From: DASUPK01 sp963843085
GTDB taxonomy: Bacteria; Actinomycetota; Thermoleophilia; Solirubrobacterales; 70-9
Length of the DNA stretch: 64,000 bases
Direction of reading: 5' to 3'
Assembly (NCBI GenBank): GCA_963843085.1
Contig: CAWJJG010000005.1
Coordinates: forward strand, 1-64,000
Position 1 is the stretch's first letter, and each line of letters starts with the position of its first letter. Under the pieces are notes generated by a model, which saw nothing but the letters and a program-made list of their open reading frames with translations, ran no database searches and was not told where the DNA came from. Below, piece by piece: positions 7,382-19,655 of the stretch. Made by a program: the position numbers and the translations under genes.

Positions 7382-8116
7382 CTACCGCGGGGTATGGAAG
7401 TTCCCCCCGCAGTCCTTCCAGACGCCCCGGTCGGCGTTCTCGGCCCGATGCTCCGCATGCTTGAACGGATGCACCTTCTCGAACGGATTGTGCTGGTAGA
7501 CGTAGACCTCCGCCCAGCCCCTGCGCAGCTGAACCTTGCCCAGGTTCTCGTGCCCGCGGAACACGTAGTCCAGCAGGCGCCCGTACCGGTCGACCCGGTC
7601 CTGGGTCGGATCGCTGACCAGCGTCACGTGCCGGCCATCGGCGAGCCCGTGCATGCTCGTCGAGGCCTGCGGGCCGCCGCACTGCACCGGGGTGTTCGGC
7701 CGGACGGTCTCGGGCGTGTCGATGCCGATCAGGCGGACGTCCCACTCCTCGCCGTTCTTCAGATCCACCTTGAGAGTGTCCCCGTCCACTGCGGCAACGA
7801 CCCGGGCTGAGACCCGCTTCGCCTTTGGCGCGGTCTGGCCTCCCCCACCCCCGCCGCCTCCTGATCCGGCGGAGCCCGAGCAGGGACAGGGCAACGACTC
7901 GCAGGCGACGCCGTCGTGGTCGGCGTCGAGGTTGTCGAAGTCGTTCGACGCGCTCCCGCCGTGAGAGGTGAAGTAGCTCTGCGCTTGCGCCTGGTTCGCG
8001 AAGTCGGAGCAGTCCTTGTCGGCGCTCGCAGAGCTGGCGGCCGTCCCACCTCCGCCCGCAACAGCCGTCGCCAAGAGCACAGCCGCGGCCGCGATTCCGA
8101 TCAATGCCCGTCTCAT
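7382..8116 (-). CDS. Secreted thermonuclease with excalibur domain
   Basis: About 244 residues from ATG 8116. A signal peptide (MRRALIGIAAAAVLLATAVA) is followed by an excalibur calcium-binding domain (DCSDFANQAQAQSYF ... NLDADHDGVACESLPC), a Gly-rich linker, then a staphylococcal-nuclease domain: ARVVAAVDGDTLKVDL, VRLIGIDTPET, then RYGRLLDYVF and LRRGWAEVYVY. The catalytic Arg/Asp/Glu set (R in VRLIGID, E in PET, R in DRYGRLL) is intact. Predicted extracellular calcium-dependent nuclease for DNA/RNA scavenging. The same frame is open to a GTG at 8137 but the ATG gives a cleaner signal peptide. Confidence 0.85.
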   Translation of the reverse strand: MRRALIGIAAAAVLLATAVAGGGGTAASSASADKDCSDFANQAQAQSYFTSHGGSASNDFDNLDADHDGVACESLPCPCSGSAGSGGGGGGGGQTAPKAKRVSARVVAAVDGDTLKVDLKNGEEWDVRLIGIDTPETVRPNTPVQCGGPQASTSMHGLADGRHVTLVSDPTQDRVDRYGRLLDYVFRGHENLGKVQLRRGWAEVYVYQHNPFEKVHPFKHAEHRAENADRGVWKDCGGNFHTPR

Positions 8117-8229
8117 CGGCACCGAAGCTAGCCGCACCGGCGGGCGTTGTCGATACCTCGTTCTCTGTCAGGAGTGGGTCCACGATGCGACTCAACTGAG
8201 GAGGAACGAGGAGCGAGAGAGGAGAGCTT

Positions 8230-8787
8230 TGGACTTCGACGACATGCGACCTGGACGGCATCTTCGGCTTCGACGAGGAGGAGGAGCCCGACCACCTCGG
8301 CCCGCCCGACTTCCGGGCGACCATCCACGACGGCGAGCTCCTCGTCACGAACTGGGCCCCCTACCTGCTGAACGGCGGTGGCCCGTACCACCGGATGGTC
8401 CGCGAGCGGGCCGCCGCCGGAGTGACGATCGCCGACATGTGGCTGAACGGCGATGAGGCGGCCGAGCTGATCGTCGAGTACCTCGCGCTCGCGGATCGCC
8501 GCCGCGCCGACCGCCTGCTCACCCGCTGGGCCAAGGCCGTCGGCTACGACCGGCTCTGGCTGCCGGATCGGCTGGTGACCTTCGAGTCCGGCCGGCCGCT
8601 GGGTTCGGCCAAGGTGGTCTGTCCGACCTGCGGCATGGTCTGGGAGGACGAGGGACCCGAGTTCTGGAACGTCGTGCGCAGCTCCGGGCGCTTCCCGACT
8701 CTCTGCGCTCTCTGCAACAGCGACCTCCCCCAGTGGCATTGGCGGCCCGAGCCCGGCGCGAGCCACGGGCAACGGACGAAGGCGTAG
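8230..8787 (+). CDS. Hypothetical protein with C-terminal zinc ribbon, start region uncertain
   Basis: The clear coding frame runs from about 8251 (DLDGIFGFDEEEEPDHLGP) to 8787 but contains no ATG/GTG/TTG before ATG 8395, although residues upstream of that look real (DFRATIHDGELLVTNWAPYL). A TTG at 8230 with GAGGAGAG just before it begins LDFDDM in a neighbouring frame, so a one-base shift around 8245-8250 is the simplest explanation. The C-terminus has CPTCGMVW ... LCALCN, two Cys pairs of a zinc ribbon. The middle is helical and Arg/Glu-rich. Function unknown. Confidence 0.5.
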   Translation, partial: WTSTTCDLDGIFGFDEEEEPDHLGPPDFRATIHDGELLVTNWAPYLLNGGGPYHRMVRERAAAGVTIADMWLNGDEAAELIVEYLALADRRRADRLLTRWAKAVGYDRLWLPDRLVTFESGRPLGSAKVVCPTCGMVWEDEGPEFWNVVRSSGRFPTLCALCNSDLPQWHWRPEPGASHGQRTKA

Positions 8788-8795
8788 GCGCATCG

Positions 8796-9293
8796 TCAGG
8801 GGCCCTGGACCGGCCGGAGGCGCTTCGGGCCGTCCGGCTCGAAGCGGCGGATGCCCAGGTCGAAGAGTCGCTCCCGGACGCGGGCGACCGCCAGCTCCAG
8901 GGCGAGCTTCGGCAGCCCCCACTCCTCGTAGCCCTGGCGGATCGTCTCGAGGTACGACGGCGAGGGAAGCCCGAGGTAACCGTCGCGGTCGCGCATCACG
9001 TAGGTGATCGCGCTCAGCTCGTCGTCTCCCAGCCGAACCGGCAGCAGCTCGCGCCCGTAGAGGGACGGGTACCCCTCGTATCGGTCGAGCTGCTCGAGGT
9101 CTCGCTGACTGACCTTCCAGAGCGCCCCGTGAGTACGGGCGCCTGCTTGCCGCTCGATGTCGGCAACGCCCTGGAAGGTCAGCTGCCAGCCCTTGAGCAC
9201 GGCCGGCCCAACCGGAGCCGAATCCGGGCAGCGCCGCGCCATGCCGGCGTGGTTCAGGTTCGATCCATAGGCGAAGTAGAGGTGCATTCCCAT
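8796..9293 (-). CDS. Gamma-glutamylcyclotransferase-like protein
   Basis: 165 residues. The N-terminus MGMHLYFAYGSNLNHAGMAR holds the YGSNL substrate-binding loop of the GGCT/AIG2 fold; GALWKVSQRDLEQLDRYEG supplies the second conserved block, ending in the D-x-x-E-G motif with the catalytic Glu. Such enzymes release 5-oxoproline from gamma-glutamyl amino acids or peptides. A start two codons in (ATG 9287) is equally possible. The C-terminal 40 residues (IRRFEPDGPKRLRPVQG) are less conserved. It stands alone between convergent genes. Confidence 0.8.
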   Translation of the reverse strand: MGMHLYFAYGSNLNHAGMARRCPDSAPVGPAVLKGWQLTFQGVADIERQAGARTHGALWKVSQRDLEQLDRYEGYPSLYGRELLPVRLGDDELSAITYVMRDRDGYLGLPSPSYLETIRQGYEEWGLPKLALELAVARVRERLFDLGIRRFEPDGPKRLRPVQGP

Positions 9294-9378
9294 GCCTATC
9301 TAGTCGTCGAAATCGGCGGAATCTGACAAGGGGGCGCCGCGGTGTCAGGAATCCGACGGCAGTCCCGACTACCTCCAC

Positions 9379-10651
9379 ATGGACATCAACGCACTTCTCG
9401 ACGTGGACCTGGTCGCTGTGGAGTCCGAGGACCACCTCTCGGTGCTGCTCGAGCTCACGGCGCCGGGGCGAGACTCAGGAGCTCAAAGGCCCCCGAGCAC
9501 GCTGCAGGTCGTCCTCGACCGCAGCGGCTCGATGTCGGGGGAACGGCTCGATGCGGCCAAGGACGCCCTCGAGTCGCTGATCGCCCGACTGGACCCGACC
9601 GACAACTTCGGACTGGTCACCTTCGACGACGAGGTCGCGGTGCCGATTCCCGCCGGCCCGCTTGCGGACAAGCAGGCGGCGCGCGAGGCGATCCGATCGG
9701 TGTGGCACCGGCGGGATGACCAATCTCTCCGGCGGATACCTCCGAGGGATTCAGGAGGCCCGCCGGGTAGCCGGCGACCGTGGATTCACCCTCCTTGTGC
9801 TCTCCGATGGCCACGCCAACGTCGGCGTGACCGATCACGCCGGCCTCGAGCAGATCGCCTCAGGCGCCCATCACCACGGCGGGACGACCTCGACGATCGG
9901 GATCGGCCTCGACTACGACGAGCAGCTGATGGCGGCAATCGCCCGCGGCGGCGCCGGCAACACCCACTTCGCCGAGCAGGCCGACGAGGCCGGAGCCGCC
10001 CTGACCACCGAGGTCGATGACCTCCTCGAGCAGGTGATCCAGGCCGCGAGCCTCACAATCAGGCCGGGAAGCGACGCCACCGCGATCCATCTCCTCAACG
10101 ACCTACCTGCCACCGCGGTCGAGGGCGCCGTGATGGTCGAGCTCGGCGACTTCTACGCCGGCGAGGAGCGTCGCCTGATGCTTGAAGTCGACGTGCCGGC
10201 GATGAGCGGGCTGGGCCTGACCCAGATCTGCGAGCTGGAGCTCCAGTACGTCGATGCCGTGACTCTCGCCACCGAGACCGTCACCGTCCCGGTGCACGTC
10301 AACGTCGTGCCGGGAGACCAGGCCGCTGGCCGCGTGCCGAACCCGACGGTCCGGAGCGAGCTCGCCTTCCAGACGGCCCAGAAGGCCAAGCGCGAGGGCA
10401 CCGAGGCCGCGAGCGCTGGAGATTCCGAGGCGGCATCCCGCATCTACAACGCAGCGGCACGCAACCTCGAGGCCTTCATACCGTCCGCCGATCCCGAGAT
10501 GGCGGCCGAGCTGAGCGAGGAGCAGAAGCTCCTGGACGAGCTCTCACTGCGAGTGGTCGAGGACGAGGTCCGGACCGCGAAGCAAGCAGCTGCCGACCAG
10601 CACCGCAAGATGCGGAAGAGGGGTCGGCATGCTCAGGAGGACGGCGGATAG
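9379..10651 (+). CDS. von Willebrand factor A-domain protein, frameshifted
   Basis: ATG 9379 opens MDINALLDVDLVAVESEDHL; the MIDAS metal site follows (VVLDRSGSMSGERLDAAK) and NFGLVTFDDEV. After AREAIRSVW (about 9705) the frame must change; the continuation TGGMTNLSGGYLRGI, LLVLSDGHANVGVTD and TIGIGLDYDEQLMAAIA is in the next frame and runs to 10651. The joined protein, about 423 residues, is a normal vWA/Vgb-like layout: MIDAS, T in GGMTNL, second Asp in SDGHAN, then a beta-sandwich and a Lys/Glu-rich tail. No signal peptide, so cytoplasmic. Partner unknown. Confidence 0.75.
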
Positions 10652-10778
10652 GGTCGGACGGGTGAAGGTCCTCACCTGAGATGCTCGCCGTCGCCTCTGC
10701 CGGATACCGTCATTCGGGGAGGTCTTGTCGGGAATCAGCCTCGGATGCGACTTGGTTGAAAGCAACTGGAAGGTCGCC

Positions 10779-13700
10779 ATGCTGCACATAAATCGAGCAG
10801 CGCGCGCCGACCACTTGGTTGAGGCCCTTTGCGACCTCTTGGCCGAGCCGCTTTCCGATCCATTCGCGACCGAGGTGATCGCCGTTCACACCCGCGGCAT
10901 GGAGCGCTGGCTCGCGCAGTCCCTCTCGGGCCGGCTCGGCGCCGGCGAGGGTCGATCCGACGGGGTCTGCGCCAACGTCACCTTCCCCTCGCCAGGTCGG
11001 CTGAGCCGGGATGCGGTCGCGGTCGCCAGCGGCATCGAGCCCGACACCGATCCGTGGCTCTCCGAGCACCTGCTCTGGTTCGTGATCAACGTCGTCGATG
11101 ACCACATCGACGAGGAATGGCTGGCTGATCTGGCCGCCTACATAAGGGGACCCGATGGGAGTGGCGCCAGACGCACGAGAGGGCCGACGCCTCGCGGCTG
11201 CCCGCCACATCGCCGAGCTCTTCGACCGCTACGCGCTGTTGCGACCCGACATGGTCAAGGCCTGGTCGCAGGGAGAAAACAGCGACGGAGAAGGAAATCC
11301 GCTGCCGGCGAGCTCGATCTGGCAAGCAGAGCTCTGGAGAAGACTCTCGGGGCGAATGCCCATAGCCGGGCCGGCCGACCGAGTCGAGAAGGCCTGCGAG
11401 CGGCTCGCCGCGGGCGATGTCGAGCTCGAGCTTCCCGACCGCATCTCGCTGTTCGGCCTAACCCGGTTACCGCTCGGCCATCAGCGCGTGTTGCAGGCCC
11501 TGGCAAGCACCCGCGATGTGCATTGCTTCGTCCTTCATCCTTCGCCAGTCCTTTGGGACGAACGTCGCCAGCCTAGGGGACGCCGGAAAGGCGCTCCGCC
11601 GGAGCGAAGATCCGACCGCCGCCCTCTCCTCCAACCCGCTGCTGCGTTCCTGGGGCAAGGACTCCCGGGAGCTGCAGCTCGTCCTCGGCGCCAAGGATCA
11701 GTCGACGGTGGCCTACGACGGCACTGATCACGAGGGCGAGTCCCTGCTCAGCCGACTTCAGGCCGACGTGATTGCCGACCGCATGCCGCCGGGAGCCGAG
11801 ACAGACCGGGACGACGACCCGCTCCCGCAAATCGAAGGTGGCGATCTAAGCGTCCAGGTCCATGCATGCCACGGCCAAGCTCGTCAGGTGGAAGTGCTGC
11901 GCGAGGCCATCCTGCACGCGTTGAGCGAGGACCCCTCGCTCGAGCCGAGGGACGTGATCGTGATGTGCCCGGATATCGAGACCTTCGCCCCGCTCATCCA
12001 TGCCACCTTCGGCGGGGCCGGTAGGGACTCCGACTCTGAGACGAGCCCCAAGCCCGAGGTCGAGCCGCTCCCGGGCCTTCGGGTGAGGCTCGCCGACCGC
12101 TCGTTGCGCCAGACGAATCCGGTGCTCGGCGTCGTCGCGCGAGTCCTTGAGCTGGTCGGTGGGCGACTGACGGCATCACAGATCCTCGACCTCGCTGATC
12201 GCGAACCGGTTCGTCGCCGCTTCCGGTTCGACGACGACGACTTGGCCCAGCTTGAGGCATGGGTGTCCGCCAGCGGAATCCACTGGGGACTTGATGCACC
12301 CCACCGGAAGCTTTTCAAGCTCGACTCGGTTCCGGAGGGAACCTGGCAGGCCGGCCTCGACCGCGTCCTACTCGGGGTTGCCATGAGCGAGGACGACAAT
12401 CGGCTCTTCGGCGACGTCCTGCCCCTGGATGACGTCGGCAGCGGGGCGATCGGTCTCGCCGGAGAGCTGGCCGAATTCATCGATCGCCTCACCCAGGCGG
12501 TCGATCGCATGACGATCACTCAGTCAATCGAAAGCTGGGCGGATGCCATCGGTGAGATGGCCGATGCTCTGACCGCGACGCTGCCCTGGGAAGACTGGCA
12601 GCGGACCGAGCTCGGGCGCCTTCTCGACGACGTCGTTCGGGAGTCCCAGTCCGAGAGCAACGCCGCAGCCGAGTTGAGTCTGCCTGAGCTCCGAGCGCTG
12701 CTGGGAAATCGCCTTCAAGGTCGTCCAACTTGGACCAATTTCCGGACAGGCCACCTCACCGTCTGCACCCTGATGCCGATGCGCTCGGTGCCGCATCGGG
12801 TCGTCTGTCTGCTCGGCCTGGATGACGGAGCCTTTCCGCGCCACGCCGCCCGAGACGGTGATGACCTCACCCTTCTCGACCCCCAACTGGGCGAGCGGGA
12901 TCCGCGAATGGAGGACCGACAACTGCTGCTCGACGCCCTGCTCTCGGCGACCGACCGGCTGATCATCACCTACACCGGTAATGACGAGCGGACCAACGCG
13001 CCGCGCCCGCCGGCGGTCCCGGTTGGCGAACTCCTCGACGTCATCGATCAGACGGTCAGCGCTCCCGATGGGCCCGCCCGCGACGCGGTCCTGATCCGGC
13101 ATCCACTCCAGCCATTTGATCCTCGCAACTTCATTGACGGCGAGCTTCGCGCCGGGGGGCCCTGGGGATTCGAGGAGGTCGACCTTGAAGGCGCTCAGTG
13201 CTCTCGGTGCCGACCGCAAAAATGCGGACGGCTTTCTTCCGGGGCCTCTCTCGCCGCTGGGAGATTCCGCGGTCGAGGTCGACAACCTCATCCGCTTCGT
13301 CCAGCATCCCGTGCGGGCCTTCCTGCGCCAGCGGCTAGGGATCAGCCTCTACAGCTCCCTCGCCGAGCTCGAGGACGGACTTCCGGTCGACCTCGACGGA
13401 CTTGCCCAGTGGCAGATCGGCCAGCGCCTGCTCGAAGCGCGCCTCGCCGGGTCGAGCTGCGACGAGGCAGTCGCGGCTGAGCTCGCCAGAGGCGACCTGC
13501 CGCCTGGCCAATTAGGCCAGCCGATGATCGATCAGATCAGCGACATAGTCGAGGACCTTCTCCACGAAATCGACGCGCTGCCTCAGCTTGAGGGATCGCC
13601 TGAATCCCTCGACATCCGTGCTCGCCTCTCGGACGGCAGACTGCTGAGCGGAACGATCCCCGGTGTACGGGGCGACGTCCTACGGACACCGACCTACTCG

Positions 13701-14237
13701 CGAGTCAGCCCGAAGCAGCGCCTCGTCGCTTGGGTCCATTTCCTCGCGCTCGCAGTTGCGTATCCAGACCGCGAGTTCGAGACGGTCTTGATCGGACGCG
13801 CCAGGGGCGAGAAGAAGTCGGGCAATCGGGTGACGATCACACGGTTTCCGCCGCTCGAAGCGGACTCGCGCGTCAATTTCGCCCAGACACAATTGAAGGT
13901 GCTTGTCGACCTCTACGACCGCGGCATGCGCGAGCCCCTGCCGATGGCATGCGAAGCGTCCGCCGCCTACGCGCAAGCGCGCGCCGCCGGAAGAAACCCG
14001 GAGCACGCCGCCCAGCGCGCGTGGGAGTCCTCCTGGAACTTCGATAAGGAGGACAAGAACGAGGAGCACCGTCTGGTCTGGGGCGGTGTTCGCTCATTCG
14101 ACGAGTTCCTGCAGGAGGCGCCGCGGGCGGATGAATCCGGCGAGGGCTGGAGCGATTCGGAGGACTCGCGCTTTGGCACGTACGCGGAGAGGCTCTGGAG
14201 AGGTCCCCTCTCGCACGAGGTGATCGAGGACAAATGA
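10779..14237 (+). CDS. recC: Exodeoxyribonuclease V subunit RecC, several frameshifts
   Basis: ATG 10779 with GGAAGG upstream starts MLHINRAARADHLVEALCDL, and TEVIAVHTRGMERWLAQSLS is a RecC hallmark. The reading frame breaks near 11150 and 11195 (around EWRQTHERADA and HIAELFDRYALLRPDM), near 11560 (LHPSPVLWDE then PTAALSSNPLLRSWGKDSRE), and near 13185 (FEEV then STLKALSALGADRKNADGF). Joined length is about 1150 residues, the normal RecC size. Motifs such as VCLLGLDDGAFPRHAARDGD and VDNLIRFVQHPVRAFLRQRL are intact. RecC is the inactive-helicase, Chi-recognising subunit of RecBCD. It overlaps recB by 4 bp. Confidence 0.85.
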
Positions 14238-17200
14238 GCCGGATCGAACAGGCGCCGGAGTTCGATGTCTGCGGTCCGCTGCCGAGTGGGGTCACGGTCC
14301 TCGAGGCGAGCGCCGGCACCGGCAAGACCTATGCGATTGCCGCCCTGACGGCCCGCTACGTCGCGGAAGGTGTCCCGCTGAAGGAGGTCCTGCTCGTCAC
14401 CTTCACCAGGAGCGCGACCGGAGAGCTGCGCGAGCGGATCCGAGAGCAGCTGGTGAGGACCGAGCGGGAGCTGGCTCGCCGCATACTTGGGAAACCCACA
14501 CAAGGCGTCGATCCCGTCGTCGAGTTGCTCGCCAGCGGAAGCCAGGAGGAACTGCTCACCAGACGAGAGCGGCTGATCAACGCTCTCTCCGATTTCGACG
14601 CCGCCACGATCGCCACGACCCACAGCTTCTGCCAGGACGTCCTGAGCGAGCTCGGGATCTCAGCGGATCTCGACCCGGAGACAGTGTTCATCGAGGACGT
14701 AGGCGACCTGCTCGAGGAGGTGGTTGACGACCTCTACGTCCGGCGATTCCACGGCCAGGACACCCCGCCCTTCGACCGGGATCAGGCGATGAAGATCGCC
14801 CAGATCGCCGTGGCAAACCCAACAGCGCCGATCGAACCGAGCAAGGCCCCGAAAAACACCGTCGCAGCCATGCGAGTCCGGCTGGCTCATGCGGTGCGCG
14901 AGGAACTCGAGCTGCGAAAGCACCGGATGGCGATCATGTCATTCGACGATCTCCTCACTCGGCTTTGCGACGCGCTCACCGGACCCGCGGGGCCTGTAGC
15001 AGCGGAACGGCTTCAGCAGCGCTTCCGCGTGGTGCTGATCGACGAGTTCCAGGACACCGATCCGATCCAGTGGGAAATCGTCCGCCGCGCGTTCGGATCG
15101 GGCGGAGTGACGCTGGTGCTCGTAGCGGACCCGAAACAGGCGATCTACGCATTCCGGGGAGCGGACGTCTACGCCTACCTCGATGCGGCGGAAAGCGCCA
15201 GCACCCGGAACACCCTCCGAATCAACTGGCGTAGCGACCAGCCACTAATCGACGCCTACGACGCCCTCTTTGACGATGCGAAGCTCGGCGAGGAGGGCAT
15301 CCTCTACCGGGAGGTCCGAGCCGCAGACGCCAACCGAGACTCACGCTTGAGCGGTGCTCCGGAGTCAGCACCGCTCCGGGTCCGCGTAGTTGAGCGAGGC
15401 AGCCCAACTGTGGGCCTCACGGCGCAAAAGTATGCGCCGGTCGCAGATGCCAGGGAGCACGTCGCGAAGGATCTAGCCAGCGACATCGTCCGCCTGCTCT
15501 CATCGGAGGCGGAGATCGAGATTCGAGCAGCCGATGGCACCACCGAGCGGCGCGAGAGCGTCAGACCTGGCCATCTAGCGGTGCTTGTCCGGACCCACAA
15601 GAACGCGGCCCTTGTAAGGGATGAGCTCGAGGCCGTCGACGTGCCAGCCGTAATCAATGGGGCGGGAAGCGTGTTCGCCACGCCGGCGGCACGCGAGTGG
15701 CTCCGCTTGCTTGAGGCTTTGGAGCGGCCAACCTCAGAGTTGCGGGCACATTCCGCGGCGCTGACCTCGTTCTTCGGACGCTCCGCCGGTGAGGTCGCGG
15801 CCGCCGATGAGGACGCGTGGGACGCCGTGCATCGCCAGCTCCATCGCTGGGCTAGCGTGCTGCGAACACGGGGGATCGCCTCACTGCTTGAGACGATCGG
15901 ACTTGAGGAGCATCTTCCTGCTCGTGTCCTCGCAGAGTCTGAGGGGGAGCGCCATCTAACCGACCTTCGCCACGTCGGCCAGCTGCTCCACAGCGAGGCG
16001 ACCAGCGAAGGCCTCGGTGCAGCCGCTCTAGCCACCTGGCTACAACAGAGGATCGACGAGGCGGAGGGCGATACGGACAACGAGGAGAGGAGCCGGCGAC
16101 TCGATTCCGATGCCCAGGCAGTGCAGATCCTGACGATCCACCGGAGCAAGGGCCTGGAGTTCCCGATCGTCTATTGCCCCTACCTATGGGATCCGGCCTG
16201 GATTCCGGACAAGGTGCCGGTGTTCTTCCACGACCCGGATGCGGACGAAGCACGAACCCTCGACGTCGGCCTCGACGGGCCAGACTTCCCAGCCCACGAG
16301 CTGAAACACAAGATCGAGCAGCGAGGCGAAGATCTCAGGCTCACCTACGTCGCGCTAACCCGGGCCCAGAGTCAGGCGGTCGTCTGGTGGGCGGGAACAT
16401 ACGGCAGTCGCGATTCGGCGCTCAGCCGCTTGCTCTTTGAAAAGGACGACGACGACAACGTTGAACCATTTGGAAGCAGGACGCCCACGGACGCCCAGGC
16501 AAAGGAGCGCTTTGAGGCACTCGCGACGGCATCGCCCGGAACGATCGCCGTTGAGGACTCGGAACTCGGCGACGCTGAGCGATGGAGCGAAGGCGGCTGA
16601 TGAAGCGAAAGAGCTCTCCGTCTCGGGTTTCGAACGCGGGATCGACTGGGAGTGGCGTCGCACCTCCTTCAGTGACATCAGCGCCAATGCCTGGGAGCCG
16701 CGCGTCGCAAGCGAGCCCGAAGAGACCTGGGAGTCAGATGAGCCCGTGAGAACAACTGCATTGCCGATCGACGGCGATGGGCACGGGCAACTTGACGTCG
16801 CTTCACCTTTCGCTGCGATCGAAGGTGGCGTCCGCTTCGGGACCTTCGCCCATCGGGTGCTGCAGTCAACCGACTTCGCAGCGTCTGATCTCGACCAGGA
16901 GATCCGCAGCCAAGTGCAGCTCGAGCGCAGCCGGACCGATCTGAGCCTCGATGACCCCAAATCCTCGTCAGCGCGCTTCGCGGTGCGATCGAGACCCCGC
17001 TCGGCCCAGCGATGGCTGAAGCATCGTTGAGCGACCTCGCACCGAGCGACCGCCTGAACGAGCTCGTCTTTGAGCTGCCGCTTGCCGGAGGTGACAAACC
17101 AACGGGCTCGGTTCGTCTTGCCGCGATCGCAGAGGTCCTTCGGAGCGCCGATGGACCAATTCGTTCGTACGCCGACCGGCTCGGCGACCCCAGTCTTCGG

Positions 17201-17614
17201 CAGGCCGTCCGTGGCTTTCTCACCGGCAGCATCGACCTCGCCGCTCGCATCAGCCGCGACGGCAAACCGCGTTTTGTCGTAATCGATTACAAGACCAACT
17301 GGCTCGGGGGTGCGGACGAACAGCAGACCGCCTGGCAGTACCGTCCCAGCGCATTGGCGCGGGAGATGGCCCGCCATCACTACTTCCTGCAAGGGCTGCT
17401 CTACGCGGTTGCTCTCCATCGGTATCTCCGCGGGCGACTTGCCGGCTACCAACCGGAGGAGCACTTCGGCGGCGTGCTCTACCTCTTCCTGCGCGGGATG
17501 AGCGGTCCCGACACCCCCGTCGTCGACGGCATGCCTTGTGGTGTCTTCAACTGGCAACCAAGCTCCTCCCTGCTCACAGAGCTCAGCGATTCCCTCGAGG
17601 GGCCAGCGCGATGA
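14234..17614 (+). CDS. recB: Exodeoxyribonuclease V subunit RecB, two frameshifts
   Basis: ATG 14234. UvrD-type helicase motifs appear in order: VLEASAGTGKTYAIAALTAR (Walker A), LLVTFTRSATGELRERI (Ia), VVLIDEFQDTDPIQWEIVRR (II), VADPKQAIYAFRGADV (III), and QILTIHRSKGLEFPIVYCP (V). The frame breaks near 16590 (before AKELSVSGFERGIDWEWRR) and near 16960 (before SALRGAIETPLGPAM). The C-terminal nuclease domain is complete: GVRFGTFAHRVLQ, GSIDLAARISRDG, VVIDYKTNWLGG and AVALHRYLRGRL. Joined length about 1126 residues. Its stop overlaps the recD start (ATGA). RecB is the 3'-5' helicase and only nuclease of the complex. Confidence 0.88.
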
Positions 17615-19537
17615 CCGACTCTCCGCTGGACCTCGATCCGTTCGACGCGCGCCTCGCTCGCCGCTGTGAGGGCCTACTACAGGAGTTCAACACCGCCGGC
17701 GTCCTCAACGCCGCTGATGTCCAAGTGGCAATGCGGCTCACGGAGCTCGCCAACGAGGGTGACGCCGTGGTGGCGCTCGCTGCCGCGCTTGCGGTTCGCG
17801 GGCCTCGCTTTGGCCATGTCCTGGTTGACCTGGCCACCATTCACGACACGGTCGCCGTTGAAGCCGAACAGCCCATCGAACTCGCGGAGTTGCCCTGGCC
17901 CTCGCCAGACTCGTGGCTGACCACACTCAGTGGGAGTCCGCTCGTCGCAACCGGTGCTAACGGCGCCTCCGATCGCCCCCTCCGGCTCCTGGGCAGCCAT
18001 CTATATCTGGACCGCTACTGGCGCCAGGAGTCCGAGCTCGCCACCGACCTCAATCAACGCAGCGAGTCGGCCGCCGAGGAAATCGACCTGGAGCTGCTGC
18101 GGCAGGGTGTGGCTCGATTGTTTCCAGGCCAAACGGATGGCGCACAGGCGCTCGCGGCCGCCGCCGCGGTCCTGCGTCAGTTCGCAGTGATCGGTGGAGG
18201 TCCGGGCACGGGCAAGACGACAACCGTGGCGCGACTCGCCGCACTCATCCTTGAACAGTCCGACGGCGAGGACTCGCACCCACCGCTGATCGCCCTCGCC
18301 GCCCCGACCGGCAAGGCTGCGGCGCGACTCCAGGAGGCCGTCCACGAGGAGGCTGCAGAACTGTCGGTCTCGGAGCAGGTCCGGACGCGCCTGCTTGAGC
18401 TCGAGGCATCGACCCTGCATAGGTTGCTCGGTTTCCGACCCGGTACCAGCAGCAGATTTCGCCACGATGCCAACAACCGGCTTCCACATGACGTCGTGAT
18501 CGTCGACGAAGCCTCGATGGTGTCCCTCCCCTTAATGGCCAGCCTCGCCACCGCGGTCCGGCCTGCCGGGCGGCTGATTCTGATCGGCGACCCGGGCCAG
18601 CTCACCTCGATAGAGGCCGGTGCCGTTCTCGGCGACATCGTCGGACCGGCTTCGGAGGGGCCGCGCATCAGCGCCTCCACGCGCGACCAGCTCGCAGCCG
18701 TCACCGGTCGTGACGTCGACGCGATCGATCCGCCGGCTGGCGTTGAGATTGGCGAGAGCATCGTGATGCTCGATCGAGTTCATCGCTTCGGCGAGGAGAT
18801 CGGCTCACTGGCCAGCGCGATTCGCAGAGGCGACGCGGAGGCCGCCCTTGAATCACTGGCTGCCGGCAGTGACGAGATCACCTGGGTCAACGTGGATGCC
18901 GGAGAAGACCCCGCCAGCGGCGCCCTCGCCCCACTGAAGGAGAGCGCTCAGGCCGCCGCAGGCCGGGTGGTCGATGCGGCGAGGAAGGGCGCCGGGCGCG
19001 ACGCCATCGAGGCCCTGGGTGGTTTTCGCCTGCTCTGTGCCCATCGCCGCGGGGCCTCGGGCGTCTCCGCCTGGCTGGCCCGGCTCGAAGGATGGCTGGG
19101 CGAGGCGATAGATGAATTTTCCCCGGACGATCGCTGGTACGTCGGCCGACCGCTGCTCGTCACGCAAAACGACTACAGCCTCGCGATCTTCAACGGCGAC
19201 ACCGGGGTCGTGGTCGCTGAGGAGGAGGCGGTCGTCGGCGACATTCGAGAGAGGCGATCGTCTCCTCGGGATTCGTCCCTCCCGGCTTGAGTCGGTCGAG
19301 ACCGCGTACGTGATGACGATTCACAAGAGCCAGGGCTCTCAGTTCGATACGGCGGCCGTCCTCCTTCCAAGCCCGGACTCCAGGATCCTGACCCGCGAGC
19401 TCCTCTACACAGCCGTGACGCGGGCACGCCGCGAGCTCATCCTGGTGGGGACCGAGGAATCTCTCCGCGCCGCGATCGAGAGACCGGTCTCGCGGGCGTC
19501 GGGGTTGCGGCAGCTGCTCTGGGAGCCACAGGGTTGA
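17611..19537 (+). CDS. recD: Exodeoxyribonuclease V subunit RecD, one frameshift
   Basis: ATG 17611. Superfamily 1B helicase motifs: VIGGGPGTGKTTTVARLAAL (Walker A), ALAAPTGKAAARLQEAV (Ia), HDVVIVDEASMVSLPL (II), LILIGDPGQLTSIEAGAV (III). The frame shifts near 19230, after TGVVVAEEEAVV, and the rest (FERGDRLLGIRPSRLESVET, then TIHKSQGSQFDTAAV and LYTAVTRARRELILVG, motifs V and VI) is in another frame to 19537. Joined length about 642 residues, typical of RecD. It is the 5'-3' helicase of RecBCD, and the recC-recB-recD order is the usual actinobacterial one. Confidence 0.87.
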
Positions 19538-19655
19538 GCTCGCTCAAAGCCGCTCTGAGCGCCCTTTGGTCGGAGGCGAATAGCTCGGCCGCCTTGGCGG
19601 CAGGCATCCGGGCAGCTATCAGTCCGCGATACGAAGGGCACCATGGTTGGGTGTA

